A stretch of DNA of 53,603 nucleotides. Source: Bacteroidota bacterium (lineage in GTDB: Bacteria; Bacteroidota; Bacteroidia; Bacteroidales; UBA4417). Positions within the stretch are counted from its first letter, which is position 1. Each line of letters begins with the position of its first letter. The stretch is from positions 173,586-227,188 of the forward strand of contig JACAAZ010000001.1 of assembly GCA_013376995.1 (NCBI GenBank). Reading direction: 5' to 3'. Of the stretch, positions 17,794-26,843 are shown in pieces. Made by a program: the position numbers and the translations under genes. The notes beneath the pieces are model-generated. The model was not told the origin of the DNA, did not search any database, and saw only the letters and a list, made by a program, of their open reading frames with translations.

Positions 17794-17810
17794 TCGCTCC
17801 TGGCCAGGTT

Positions 17811-18437
17811 TCACCGGAGAAAAAAACTCAGAATTTGCTGAAGGAAAATTGCGAAAAGGGATGGTTTGAGGGCTAACGTAAAAACAAAACCAAAAACTGC
17901 TCCCCAGAAATGTGCATCATGCCCGATGTTGTCGAGGTTCTTCTTTGACATGTACCAGGAATATACCAGGTATAAGATCCCGAAGATAATAGCCGGAATC
18001 CCGAAAGGAATCAGGAACAGGTAAATCTTGCTCAAAGGGTCAAAAACAATGCTTGCAAACACGATTCCAGATACCGCGCCTGATGCTCCAACCGCGTTGT
18101 AGGAATAATCATCTTTATATTTCCCATAGGATGGAGTGGTGGAAAGAACGATCCCCCCAATATATAGGAGCAGATAATAGAAGATGCCTTTAACGCCAAA
18201 GACCATTCCGTATCGAAGCTCTACGTTTGAGCCAAAGGAATAGAGCACCATCATGTTGATGATCAGGTGTATCCAGCTGGCATGAACTAGCCCATAGGAT
18301 AAGAACCGGTAGGAGTGTTTGAAGTGCTTGATGTCATAAGCATTGAACATCAGGCGCTTGTAAAGGTCCGTATTGCCAAAAGCTATTATGGAAACCAAGG
18401 ATGAAATGCCAATAATGGCCAGGGTAACAGGGGGCAT
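17811..18437 (-). CDS. Rhomboid family intramembrane serine protease
   Basis: About 208 aa from ATG 18437, with six predicted membrane helices. Catalytic features (numbered from that ATG) are H52-x4-H57-x3-N61 in VHASWIHLIINMM, nucleophile S119 in GASGAVSG, and H176 in the AHFWGAVFG helix. It should be active as a protease. A TTG-initiated form at 18467 would overlap the upstream gene, whereas ATG 18437 follows its stop by one base. The tight spacing suggests co-translation with the adjacent membrane protein. Substrates are unknown. Confidence 0.9.
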   Translation of the reverse strand: MPPVTLAIIGISSLVSIIAFGNTDLYKRLMFNAYDIKHFKHSYRFLSYGLVHASWIHLIINMMVLYSFGSNVELRYGMVFGVKGIFYYLLLYIGGIVLSTTPSYGKYKDDYSYNAVGASGAVSGIVFASIVFDPLSKIYLFLIPFGIPAIIFGILYLVYSWYMSKKNLDNIGHDAHFWGAVFGFVFTLALKPSLFAIFLQQILSFFLR

Positions 18438-18438
18438 C

Positions 18439-19260
18439 TTACTTGACCGGTACTTTTGTATAGTCAATTTCTGAGCCGAACATTGAGTGCGGGATCAGGT
18501 AGACAACCAGGACAATCAAAGCAGCAGCAACAGGCCATAACTTGTTGGACGGGTCTCTTTTGAGCTTATAGGCGGCAAAAGCCCAGGCAAGGACCATAAC
18601 CAATGTCTTGTTGTCAGTCAGGTCATGTCCAAAAGGCCATCCTGTCCAATAGGCATCGAATGCATATTTCTGTACAAGCGGGCCAAGGATCAATCCTCCC
18701 GGAATCAGAAATACAAGAGACATAATAGCATATTTATATGTTCTAACTCCTTTTATCAGGGATTCAATGGCTGTCCGACTGCTGAATAGCAAGCCGAGAA
18801 ACATACAAAGAATATGCGGTATAAGCACATATAGTGGCACAGGACCTTTGAAACGCATTACAATAAAATTGTCATTTTTAGCGGCAACCGTTGTTTGCTG
18901 AACCCCATTACTCAGGATTATCTTGTACATTATTTTACCTGCAGCGGGCTGTTTAGGCATCATGAAGGAGAGCTTCTTTCCTGAGCGGAGCATCTGGGCA
19001 CTGGTAATGCTGTCATTACTTTTAAATCTTTTGTATAGGATGGTTCCTGAAACAGATTCGTCAGGAACTTCTATGCTGATCTCCGCATCCTTATCGTTTT
19101 CAGCTGTCCGGATCAAACTGTATTTGACTTCCTGGTTATTGATCTTTGTTTTGCCATTTACAGGATAGGTCGGGCCTGTCATTTTTTGATATTCGGCTGC
19201 TACAACAGTGAATACCACTGCAAAAATCCACCAGAGAACTGATTTGGTCGTTGCGCTCAT
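18439..19260 (-). CDS. Membrane protein of unknown function, coupled to a rhomboid protease
   Basis: 273 aa. An N-terminal membrane helix (about 7-23, VLWWIFAVVFTVVAA) is followed by a roughly 110-residue extracytoplasmic domain with beta-strand character (30-140). Four or so further helices follow in the C-terminal half, including VLIPHILCMFLGLLF, IMSLVFLIPGGLILG and AALIVLVVYLIPHSMF. I do not recognise the family. Its stop is one base before the rhomboid start, so the two probably function together. The N-terminal domain could be a regulator or substrate of the protease, which is speculation. Confidence 0.75.
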   Translation of the reverse strand: MSATTKSVLWWIFAVVFTVVAAEYQKMTGPTYPVNGKTKINNQEVKYSLIRTAENDKDAEISIEVPDESVSGTILYKRFKSNDSITSAQMLRSGKKLSFMMPKQPAAGKIMYKIILSNGVQQTTVAAKNDNFIVMRFKGPVPLYVLIPHILCMFLGLLFSSRTAIESLIKGVRTYKYAIMSLVFLIPGGLILGPLVQKYAFDAYWTGWPFGHDLTDNKTLVMVLAWAFAAYKLKRDPSNKLWPVAAALIVLVVYLIPHSMFGSEIDYTKVPVK

Positions 19261-19465
19261 ATTTATTGATTTTGATGAAACGAAAACATTATCGTATTGT
19301 TTATGTTTTCAGAAAGCAAGATTACTAAAAACTCAATTCATATGCAAAACTAGTTATATGAAATTACCTTTTGCGCTTTTCTTGATACTATTATATACAT
19401 AAATTCGTTAATAAGCTTGACCTGCTTCTATTGATTTAAGAATTAGCATTTTAGTTAAACGCCAT

Positions 19466-20989
19466 TTGACAACGCGGAACTTTCAAATTAATAAGCTCGT
19501 TGCTTTCCTGCTGATCCTGTTAGCAGGAACCAGTGCTTATTCCCAGGAGATGCTGGGAATCATGAATAGTAACTATGCGGGAATCAACGGTGCAATATTG
19601 AACCCGGCAACACCTGTTTCTTCTCCCTATTATCTGGATATCAATGTTTTGTCAGCTCACTTTTTTGCAGAGAATAACTATATCTACTTTGCAAAGGATG
19701 AATACAGGTTCAAGCGATTTCTCCAGCCTAACCCAACTTTTCCTACCCATCCTCCTGATGGTAAAGCTTACTATGACTATTACACAAATCCTGATAAGAA
19801 GGGTTTCGTAAACCTGAGGGTAATGGGGCCTTCTGCAGCGGTTGTAATGGGCCGTCATGCAATTGGATTTTATGAAGATGTTCGGTCAGCAACTTCGGCA
19901 AGGAATTTCTCCTATGAACTTGCAAAATTCATGTTTGAGGGTTTAACATTCCCACCTCAATATGACATTAATTATATTGATGAAAATAAAATGGCTTTGG
20001 CTAACCTGGAATGGGCTGAACTGGCATTAAATTATTCTTATGTTTTCAGGAATATGGACACACATTACTGGACAGCCGGAATAACAGTGAAAAGTTTACA
20101 GGGATATGCAGGTGCCTATGCGAATATCAATCATCTGGATTATATAGTTCCTGATCATGACACGCTGATTGTGAACTCCGCAATCGGAGAAGCCGGTATT
20201 TCCCTGCCACTTGATTACCAGGCTAACACTCTTATAAACTCACCCATTTTCAGGGGGAAAGGAGTCGGATTTGATATTGGAGTCACCTTCCAGCAAAAAC
20301 AGCGTTCATCAGGGCTTTCAAATAATTTTACCACACTCTGTTCCCAATCGTACACACCTTATGTCTATAAAATTGGTATTTCCTTGCTTGATATAGGAAG
20401 GATCCGATTTAAAGACAATGCAATCAAAGCCGTTCTTGATGACCGGAGCACCATTTGGCCAGGTATCAGTAATGTGAACTTTCAGAACATAAATACAATG
20501 GTGAACGATATAAGCAACCACTTTTATGGAAATACCACGCAACTGGTGGCTGATAATAAAATAGTGATTGGGTTGCCAACAGCTTTTAGTGTCCAGGCTG
20601 ATTACAATGTTCTTGGAAATTGGTTCATGAACGGCTCGCTCATCTATCCTATCAAATTGATGAAAGTTTCTGTTGTGCGACCAGCATTACTGGCCTTTGC
20701 ACCAAGGTACGAAACAAGGTTAATTGGAATAGGGATGGTTGCTTCATTTTACGATTGGAGCAAATTTCACCTGGGGATAAATGCCAGGTTCAGGGGATTG
20801 TTCGTGGGAACTGAAAAACTTGGGGCCTTCTTCCATTTCTCTGATTTTACTGGTATGGATATTTATGCCGGAATTAAAATTAGTTTCCTCAAGGGTAAAT
20901 GCAGGCCAAAGGTTTCCGACAAGTGTGACCCAAATGAATATAAGAAATTCCATATCAAGAGAAGCCGGTCAGATATGTTAAGGTTCTGA
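19466..20989 (+). CDS. DUF5723-like outer membrane / exported protein
   Basis: 507 aa with a signal peptide (KLVAFLLILLAGTSAYSQ) near residues 10-27. The mature part begins with LGIMNSNYAGINGAILNPA, typical of Bacteroidota beta-barrel proteins of the DUF5723/PorP-like class. It is rich in alternating aromatic strands, and a short basic tail ends the protein. The only start that includes the signal sequence is TTG 19466; no in-frame ATG precedes residue 29. Function is unknown; a link to surface secretion or gliding is only inferred. Confidence 0.75.
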   Translation: MTTRNFQINKLVAFLLILLAGTSAYSQEMLGIMNSNYAGINGAILNPATPVSSPYYLDINVLSAHFFAENNYIYFAKDEYRFKRFLQPNPTFPTHPPDGKAYYDYYTNPDKKGFVNLRVMGPSAAVVMGRHAIGFYEDVRSATSARNFSYELAKFMFEGLTFPPQYDINYIDENKMALANLEWAELALNYSYVFRNMDTHYWTAGITVKSLQGYAGAYANINHLDYIVPDHDTLIVNSAIGEAGISLPLDYQANTLINSPIFRGKGVGFDIGVTFQQKQRSSGLSNNFTTLCSQSYTPYVYKIGISLLDIGRIRFKDNAIKAVLDDRSTIWPGISNVNFQNINTMVNDISNHFYGNTTQLVADNKIVIGLPTAFSVQADYNVLGNWFMNGSLIYPIKLMKVSVVRPALLAFAPRYETRLIGIGMVASFYDWSKFHLGINARFRGLFVGTEKLGAFFHFSDFTGMDIYAGIKISFLKGKCRPKVSDKCDPNEYKKFHIKRSRSDMLRF

Positions 20990-21150
20990 CAAGTAATTCA
21001 CTTCTTGGTTATTGCTTTTAATAAAACTCAATAATCCATTTATCCACTTGACTATGCAGGTTGTAATTCCTGAAGAGGATGCATATAGGTCTATGATTAA
21101 TCACCTGGTTTGTAAGAGAAATGTTGAATTTTCAGCAGGACAGAAATGCC

Positions 21151-22413
21151 TTAGCCGTCAACCGTCTTTACATCCATAGCATCTCGTAAGCCATTGCCTA
21201 TAAGCATGAAAGCCAGCACCATGATCATTATGGCCAGGCCTGGAAAAATAGCTAGGTAAGCATAGTCAAGAATAATATAACCATAATTTTCCCTTATCAT
21301 ACTTCCCCACGAAGGCATGGGAGGCTGAACACCGATGCCGAGGAAACTGAGCCCGGCTTCAAGTAAAATGGCCGATGCAAAATTGGCTGCAGAAATGACG
21401 ATTACCGGTGCCATGGCATTTGGCAGGATGTGCCTGAATATTATCCTCCCGTGTCGATAACCTAGTGCCACGGAAGCTTCAACAAAATCTTTCTCTCTCA
21501 GGCTCATAAATTGCCCTCTGACCACACGCGCTACTTCAACCCACATCGTGAGCCCAACAGCAATGAAAACCTGCCAGAAACCTTTACCCAGGGCAAAAGT
21601 GATTGCAATAACCAGGAGAAGGGTAGGGACCGCCCAGATTACATTGATCAGCCAGATAATGAAAGCATCGACTTTCCCGCCAAAATAACCTGCCAGGGCT
21701 CCAAGTAATATCCCAACAAATAGAGAAATGAGGACAGATATAAAGCCAACGGAAAGACTGATCCTGGTCCCGATCATCAATTGGCTTAATACATCCCTGC
21801 CATAGCGATCGCTTCCTAACAGGAATTTTTTATTGGATATTGAGTTATGTTCAATATCTGACCGAAGCTCGGCAATCTTCTTAATAATATGTTTGCCATC
21901 CGCAGTGATAAAATTAACATTCTTACCTGTTAAAACTGGTTTTGTGCCGTCCTTTATGGGATAAAGTATTTCCGGAAAGCCGAAAGTGAGTTCTTTTCCA
22001 GGAACCGTATCTCCTGTATATTCATTGATGGTTAAAGAACAAGAATCAAACCTGATCCTGGAATAGGGGATATCTCTGTATGCCGCCACCTCTCCAAATA
22101 GCATTCTTTCAACCAAGTTTGATTCTTCCAACATTTCATTTTTTCTCACCTTCAATACCTTGACGGAGAACCCCGGTTTCTTCATTGAAAGAACCAGGTT
22201 TTGCTCATTCACCATCGGGCTATGGTCAGGAGAAATAACATATCCCAGTATTGTCATCAGGACAGTAAGACAAATAAATACCAACGAACCATAAGCTATA
22301 TGGTTTTTACGGAATCTTCGCCAGGCCAGTTTGCCCAGGGAACCTGAGGAAATATATTTTCTTTTATTGAACCACAAAATGTACAGGAAATTAAAAGGTC
22401 TTATCTCCTCCAA
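21151..22413 (-). CDS. ABC transporter permease, oligopeptide/dipeptide (DppC/OppC) type
   Basis: 420 aa. One N-terminal membrane helix (about 41-62) is followed by a roughly 135-residue extracytoplasmic insertion. The BPD_transp_1 core comes next, with [15 protein letters not shown], the EAA loop [25 protein letters not shown], and [12 protein letters not shown]. The C-terminal DAMD segment is typical of OppC. No partner OppB, ATPase or binding protein is nearby. The start appears to be TTG 22413, inside the 3' end of the AIM24 gene (23-bp overlap); no ATG lies near the N-terminus. A later TTG at 22377 is an alternative. Confidence 0.85.
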   Translation of the reverse strand: MEEIRPFNFLYILWFNKRKYISSGSLGKLAWRRFRKNHIAYGSLVFICLTVLMTILGYVISPDHSPMVNEQNLVLSMKKPGFSVKVLKVRKNEMLEESNLVERMLFGEVAAYRDIPYSRIRFDSCSLTINEYTGDTVPGKELTFGFPEILYPIKDGTKPVLTGKNVNFITADGKHIIKKIAELRSDIEHNSISNKKFLLGSDRYGRDVLSQLMIGTRISLSVGFISVLISLFVGILLGALAGYFGGKVDAFIIWLINVIWAVPTLLLVIAITFALGKGFWQVFIAVGLTMWVEVARVVRGQFMSLREKDFVEASVALGYRHGRIIFRHILPNAMAPVIVISAANFASAILLEAGLSFLGIGVQPPMPSWGSMIRENYGYIILDYAYLAIFPGLAIMIMVLAFMLIGNGLRDAMDVKTVDG

Positions 22414-23161
22414 GTATTCCGCCGAGGATGCCTCCTCCTATACCTCCGATACCACTGCTCTGTTCGCGGTGTCCCCCTGCAGCAGCATGAATGCGGTCAG
22501 CAAGGCGGGAGAAAGGTAAACTTTGCAGGTACACTGTTCCGGGCCCTGACAATCGTGCAAGGAACAGTCCTTCTCCGCCAAACAAGGCATTCTTGAAACC
22601 TCCGACAAACTGAATGTCATAATCAACGGAAGGAGACATGGCCACTATACAACCAGTATCAACCCTTAAGTTTTCATTCGGGGCAAGGTCTCTCTGAATG
22701 ATAGTTCCGCCGGCATGAACAAAGGCCAGGCCGTCTCCTGATAGACGCTGGAGTATGAAACCTTCTCCTCCGAACAGGCCTGCACCCATTCGTTTGGTAA
22801 AAGCAATATCTATGTCGATGCCATTAGCGGCGCAAAGGAAAGAATCCTTCTGGCAAATGAAGGTTCCTCCAACAGTACGCATATCCAATGGAATTATTTT
22901 CCCGGGATAAGGGGCGCCGAAAGAAACATGCCGTTTGACGGATGCCGTATTGTAGAAGGTTGTGATAAAGAAACCATCTCCGGTCAGCATTCTTCTAAGG
23001 CCCTTGAATATGCCTCCACCAGTTCCGGTTTCCATCTGGATACCATCTTCCATGAACATCATGGCGCCAACTTCTGCCCTGACTGCTTCATTGGGGTCCA
23101 ATTCGATTTCGACGATCTGCATATCATCGCCATAGATCTTATAATCAATAACATCTGCCAT
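22391..23161 (-). CDS. TIGR00266 / AIM24 family protein
   Basis: 256 aa. Built from repeated Gly-rich beta segments such as [36 protein letters not shown] and [18 protein letters not shown], the hallmark of the AIM24/tryptophan-RNA-attenuator-like beta fold. It ends in a glycine-rich tail ([14 protein letters not shown]). Family function in bacteria is unknown. A TAGATTTG element (23193-23186, minus strand) lies 24 bases upstream and may be its promoter. The stop codon lies within the start region of the downstream permease gene. Confidence 0.88.
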   Translation of the reverse strand: MADVIDYKIYGDDMQIVEIELDPNEAVRAEVGAMMFMEDGIQMETGTGGGIFKGLRRMLTGDGFFITTFYNTASVKRHVSFGAPYPGKIIPLDMRTVGGTFICQKDSFLCAANGIDIDIAFTKRMGAGLFGGEGFILQRLSGDGLAFVHAGGTIIQRDLAPNENLRVDTGCIVAMSPSVDYDIQFVGGFKNALFGGEGLFLARLSGPGTVYLQSLPFSRLADRIHAAAGGHREQSSGIGGIGGGILGGILGGDKTF

Positions 23162-23242
23162 TGGTTTGCTTTTTTGAAATTTTCACAAATCTAAGGAGAA
23201 AGATGAAAGATGAGAGGGTTGGCGGTAAGAAGTTTTGGATGA

Positions 23243-23317
23243 AAGGGTGAGAGGGCGAGAGGGTGAGAGGGCGAGATAGCGAGATAGCGGGAAGTAGGAA
23301 GTAGGAGGTCAGAAGTC
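23243..23317. repeat. Octamer (GAGGGYGA-type) and heptamer (GGAAGTM-type) microsatellites
   Basis: Six 8-base units run from 23243 to 23290: AAGGGTGA, GAGGGCGA, GAGGGTGA, GAGGGCGA, GATAGCGA, GATAGCGG. Four 7-base units then follow at 23290-23317: GGAAGTA twice, GGAGGTC, AGAAGTC. The heptamer belongs to the same family as the ACTTCCG array at the right edge of the window, read on the opposite strand. Confidence 0.85.
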
Positions 23318-23591
23318 AAATTGCAAATTGCCCCGAAGGGGAGCCATTGGCTCAAATTTCAAATGTAACAATACTATGTATCAATTTTAATTTTGAAATT
23401 TACATTTTGATTTTTGAAATTATGATTATCTCTCAGAGGCAATACTAAGATGTCCTATTACGAACTTCCATCAATTTTAATTTTGAAATTTACATTTTGA
23501 TTTTTGAAATTTAACATTTGACATATGCATCATTCTCCTACCTCTTACCTCATACCACTGTCACTCCCAAAAATGTTTTTTCTGTCAGCAT
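23318..23591. repeat. AT-rich spacer with a 42-bp direct repeat
   Basis: The 42-bp sequence starting ATCAATTTTAATTTTGAAAT occurs at 23380-23421 and again, without a difference, at 23470-23511. The copies are 90 bp apart start to start. Within each copy, TTTTGAAATT and TTTTTGAAATT are near-duplicates. A partial inverted match (CAAATTTCAAATGTAA) lies at 23353-23368. No ORF, RNA gene or promoter is seen before the tRNA promoter at 23592. Confidence 0.85.
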
Positions 23592-23621
23592 TTTGCAATA
23601 AAGATAAAATCCCTATTTTTG
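23592..23621 (+). promoter_or_regulatory. tRNA-His promoter (TTTG-N18-TATTTTTG)
   Basis: TTTG at 23592-23595 and TATTTTTG at 23614-23621 are 18 bases apart, a full Bacteroidota consensus. Transcription would start about 9-10 bases before the mature tRNA 5' end. Confidence 0.75.
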
Positions 23622-23635
23622 CACCTCATTTACAT

Positions 23636-23710
23636 GGTGATCGTAGCTCAGTCGGTTAGAGCGTCAGATTGTGGATCTGAAGGTCGCGGGTTCGAGCCCC
23701 GTCTTTCACC
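23636..23710 (+). tRNA. tRNA-His (anticodon GTG)
   Basis: The cloverleaf is visible. D-stem GCTC/GAGC, anticodon stem TCAGA/TCTGA, anticodon GTG at 23671-23673, and T-stem GCGGG/CCCGT with loop TTCGAGC are all present. The histidine-specific extra G(-1) at 23636 is encoded and pairs with discriminator C73 at 23710. CCA is not encoded. The acceptor stem is odd: GTGATCG faces CTTTCAC, so pairs 5:68 (U-U) and 6:67 (C-U) are mismatched. It has its own promoter and terminator. Confidence 0.93.
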
Positions 23711-23714
23711 CTCT

Positions 23715-23759
23715 AAAAAAGAGCAGTTATGGCTTTGGTCGTAACTGCTCTTTTTTTTT
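23715..23759 (+). terminator. tRNA-His terminator
   Basis: A perfect 9-bp stem, GAGCAGTTA (23721-23729) with TAACTGCTC (23742-23750), is flanked by A6 on the left and T9 on the right, which extend the pairing. It is a strong intrinsic terminator just after the tRNA. Confidence 0.92.
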
Positions 23760-23891
23760 CAAAACAACTTTCTATGGACTTTCGTCAATTCTACACTTTG
23801 GTTGATTATTCCACTTGCTTTATGTTCAGTACCTTAGCTTTGTTAATAACTTATTCGTGGAGAAGTGAGGAGGATTAGCAGCGAAAATCCT

Positions 23892-23899
23892 TATTTTTG
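23892..23899 (+). promoter_or_regulatory. dnaB promoter -7 element TATTTTTG
   Basis: Exact TAnnTTTG ending 6 bases before ATG 23906. The in-frame TTG 23897 lies inside the element. That rules it out as start if this promoter is used, and implies an almost leaderless transcript. Confidence 0.5.
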
Positions 23900-23905
23900 G
23901 AGCCT

Positions 23906-25468
23906 ATGGAAGAAAACGAGAAACAGGATTCCTTTGCAGCAAGGAAGCGTGGGAAAAGACCCATGACTCAGAAACAGGCATTCCTGGAGCATGGCAAACT
24001 TCCGCCCCAGGCTGTTGATCTTGAAGAAGCAGTTCTGGGAGCAATGATGCTCGAAAAGGATGCTGTTACAGCTGTCATAGACATGCTTCATTCTGAAGTA
24101 TTCTATAAAGAAGCTCACCAGGCAATTTATGAAGCTATTCATACCTTGTTTTCTGCCAATCAACCCATTGATATTTTAACGGTTACCAATCAACTTAAGT
24201 CAAGCGGCAACCTGGAACTCGCTGGAGGCGCTTTTTACATTACCCAGCTGACAAGCAGGATTGCGTCATCTGCCAATATTGAATACCATGCCGGGATTCT
24301 GATGCAAAAGCACCTTCAAAGGGAGCTCATCAGGATATCAACGGAAACCATCAGGGACTCCTTTGAAGATACAACAGACGTCTTTGATCAGCTGGATAAG
24401 GCTGAGCAGAATCTGTTCCAGATTTCAGAAACCAACCTGAGAAAGAAAACCCAGCTGATGCCGGAGATCATTCATAAAGTACTTCAACAGATAGATGCTG
24501 CAAGGAAACATGATAATAGCTTTACCGGGGTTCCATCAGGTTTTACAGAGTTGGACGGAATTACAGGAGGCTGGCAAAAATCCGACCTTATTGTGATCGC
24601 TGCCCGCCCTGGTATGGGTAAGACCGCATTCGTGCTATCCATGGCCAGGAATATGGCTGTTGAATATAACAAGGCTGTTGCAATGTTCTCGCTTGAAATG
24701 ACCTCGGATCAGCTGGTAACCAGGCTTATTTCATCCGAGGCCGAACTTTCTGCCAGTGCCCTGCGAAAGGGACAATTGCAGTCATATCAGTGGGAGCAAC
24801 TCAATGCCAGGATCAATAAGCTGGTTAATGCACCTATATACATTGATGACACTCCGGCTCTTTCCATTTTTGAACTTCGTGCAAAATGCAGGAGGTTGAA
24901 AGCCCAGTATGATATTCAAATGATCATCGTTGATTACATTCAGCTCATGACTTCGGGTTCAGAGGGAAGAGGTGGTAACCGCGAACAGGAAATATCAAAT
25001 ATTTCAAGATCATTGAAAAGCCTTGCAAAAGAGCTGGGTGTTCCGGTAATTGCGCTCTCACAGCTTAACCGTTCTGTTGAAACCCGTCCAAATACCAGTA
25101 AGAAACCTCAGTTGTCTGATCTCAGGGAATCCGGTGCCATTGAACAGGATGCGGATCTTGTACTTTTTATATATCGTCCTGAATATTATAAAATTACAGA
25201 AGATGAAAACGGAAACTCCACAGAGGGTAAAGCCATGATCATCGTTGGAAAACACAGAAATGGTGCTACAGGGGATATCTGGCTAAGATTTATTAATACT
25301 TTTGCCCGCTTTGAAGACCTGGAAAGTGCAATTATGAGTCCGGAGCAGGTTGCTGCACTTACTCCCAACCAGAACTTTGACCGCTCAACAAACACCATTA
25401 CCCTGCCTTCCAAAATTAATTCAATGTCAGATGATGGAGATTCACTTCCTCCCGATCTCAGCTTTTAA
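23906..25468 (+). CDS. dnaB: Replicative DNA helicase DnaB
   Basis: Hexameric 5'-3' fork helicase. The N-terminal primase-interacting helical domain (about 35-135) begins with PPQAVDLEEAVLGAMML. The RecA-like motor has IAARPGMGKTAF (Walker A), FSLEMT, MIIVDYIQLM (Walker B), and SQLNRSVETR. The arginine-finger region DLRESGAIEQDADLV is also present. The protein is 520 aa from ATG 23906; there is no intein in the P-loop, which is a common insertion site in DnaB. The C-terminus has a 40-residue low-complexity tail. Confidence 0.96.
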   Translation: MEENEKQDSFAARKRGKRPMTQKQAFLEHGKLPPQAVDLEEAVLGAMMLEKDAVTAVIDMLHSEVFYKEAHQAIYEAIHTLFSANQPIDILTVTNQLKSSGNLELAGGAFYITQLTSRIASSANIEYHAGILMQKHLQRELIRISTETIRDSFEDTTDVFDQLDKAEQNLFQISETNLRKKTQLMPEIIHKVLQQIDAARKHDNSFTGVPSGFTELDGITGGWQKSDLIVIAARPGMGKTAFVLSMARNMAVEYNKAVAMFSLEMTSDQLVTRLISSEAELSASALRKGQLQSYQWEQLNARINKLVNAPIYIDDTPALSIFELRAKCRRLKAQYDIQMIIVDYIQLMTSGSEGRGGNREQEISNISRSLKSLAKELGVPVIALSQLNRSVETRPNTSKKPQLSDLRESGAIEQDADLVLFIYRPEYYKITEDENGNSTEGKAMIIVGKHRNGATGDIWLRFINTFARFEDLESAIMSPEQVAALTPNQNFDRSTNTITLPSKINSMSDDGDSLPPDLSF

Positions 25469-25561
25469 TTAACGCTTCTTAACAAATAATACCCTTGTTT
25501 CTGCGTTACTGTATCCAACTGTTCTTACCAATAGTTGTTTTAAGATAATAGGTTTAAAAGA

Positions 25562-26818
25562 ATGAAAAAGTATTATTTCCTTTTATTGTTACTTAGCTCG
25601 GTCACTTTTTCCCGCGCTGCCTACCTGCTTATCCCTATGGATGAGAGCCAGAAAAATCACCTGAAAGCTTACGGTATTGCCTACTGGATACTCAAACAGG
25701 ATGCTGAAGTTAGTTGGCTGTTGAATTATCGCGGCGGAAGTTTTATGATGAAGTACAATAAACTCATTGAAAACGAGTGTATTATAAGAGGTGTGAGTTT
25801 TGAAGCAATTGCAGATGCACAGTCCTCTGCAATTTTGCAGGAGATAGCTGATCCGGAAGTGAATATGGATGAGGTAAAGCTCAGTAAAGCCCCCCGGATA
25901 GCCGTTTATTCACCCAAAAACAAGTTGCCATGGGACGATGCAGTTACCCTGGCACTTACTTATGCAGAAATACCTTATGACCTGGTCTATGATGAGGAAG
26001 TAATTAATGGGGTTTTGCCAATGTATGACTGGCTTCACCTGCACCATGAAGATTTTACCGGGCAATATGGTAAATTCTGGGCAGCCTATAAAAATGCCGC
26101 CTGGTACAGGGAAGATGTCCGGGTGAATGAAGAAATGGCCCATAAACTCGGATTTACTAAAGTTTCACAAATGAAACTGGCTGTTGCAAAAAAAATCAGG
26201 GATTTTGTTGCAGGAGGTGGTTATCTTTTTTCTATGTGCTCTGCACCTGATAGTTATGATGTAGCTCTTGCTGCGGATCAGGTAGATATTTGTGATGTAA
26301 TGTTCGATGGTGATGGAATGGATCCTGATGCACAATCAAAACTAAATTATGATAACTGTTTTGCATTCAAAGATTTCAAAATCGTCACTAATCCTTACGA
26401 ATACGAAATTTCATCTATAGATGTATCAGAAGTAAGGAAAGTTAAACCAGAGAATGATTTCTTTACTCTATTCGATTTTTCGGCAAAATGGGACCCCGTT
26501 CCAACGATGCTTTGCCAGGACCATGAACAGGTAATTCATGGATTTAGGGGACAAACTACTGCTTTCAACAAACGCTACATCAAATCAGATGTAGTAATTA
26601 TGGGCGAAAACAAAGGCCTGGATGAAGCCAGGTACATCCACGGAGAATTTGGAAAAGGAACATGGACTTTTTATGGAGGTCATGATCCTGAAGATTATGA
26701 ACATAGGGTAGGGGACCCGCCAACTGACCTGAGCCTGCATCCTAATTCACCCGGGTACAGGTTAATCCTGAACAATGTACTGTTCCCCGCGGCTAAGAAA
26801 AAGAAACAAAAAACCTAA
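25562..26818 (+). CDS. Exported protein of the Bacteroidota family often labelled 'asparagine synthetase B'
   Basis: 418 aa with a signal peptide (MKKYYFLLLLLSSVTFSRA). The first mature segment (YLLIPMDESQKNHLKAYGIAYW, then WLLNYRGGSF) is highly characteristic of a conserved Bacteroidota protein. The middle has IAVYSPKNKLPWDDAVT, the HLHHEDFTG stretch near 158-165, and GGGYLFSMCSAPDSYD with C226. It resembles a class I glutamine-amidotransferase-like (flavodoxin-like) fold. No asparagine synthetase domain is visible, and export makes that role unlikely. The name is recalled from public annotations and is probably wrong; the true function is unknown. A Lys-rich tail ends the protein. Confidence 0.75.
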   Translation: MKKYYFLLLLLSSVTFSRAAYLLIPMDESQKNHLKAYGIAYWILKQDAEVSWLLNYRGGSFMMKYNKLIENECIIRGVSFEAIADAQSSAILQEIADPEVNMDEVKLSKAPRIAVYSPKNKLPWDDAVTLALTYAEIPYDLVYDEEVINGVLPMYDWLHLHHEDFTGQYGKFWAAYKNAAWYREDVRVNEEMAHKLGFTKVSQMKLAVAKKIRDFVAGGGYLFSMCSAPDSYDVALAADQVDICDVMFDGDGMDPDAQSKLNYDNCFAFKDFKIVTNPYEYEISSIDVSEVRKVKPENDFFTLFDFSAKWDPVPTMLCQDHEQVIHGFRGQTTAFNKRYIKSDVVIMGENKGLDEARYIHGEFGKGTWTFYGGHDPEDYEHRVGDPPTDLSLHPNSPGYRLILNNVLFPAAKKKKQKT

Positions 26819-26843
26819 TTTTTGCTAAAACACTTCTTAGCCA

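Noticed and set aside
17790-17825. Hairpin CTCC...GGAG between yqgE and the rhomboid gene
   Set aside because: Stem is only four pairs and overlaps the rhomboid coding end; not convincing as a terminator.
23897-25468. Intein or frameshift in dnaB
   Set aside because: The P-loop and downstream motifs are contiguous and the length is normal.
25469-25561. Terminator after dnaB
   Set aside because: Only a weak ACGC/GCGT pairing with a long loop and no T-run was found.
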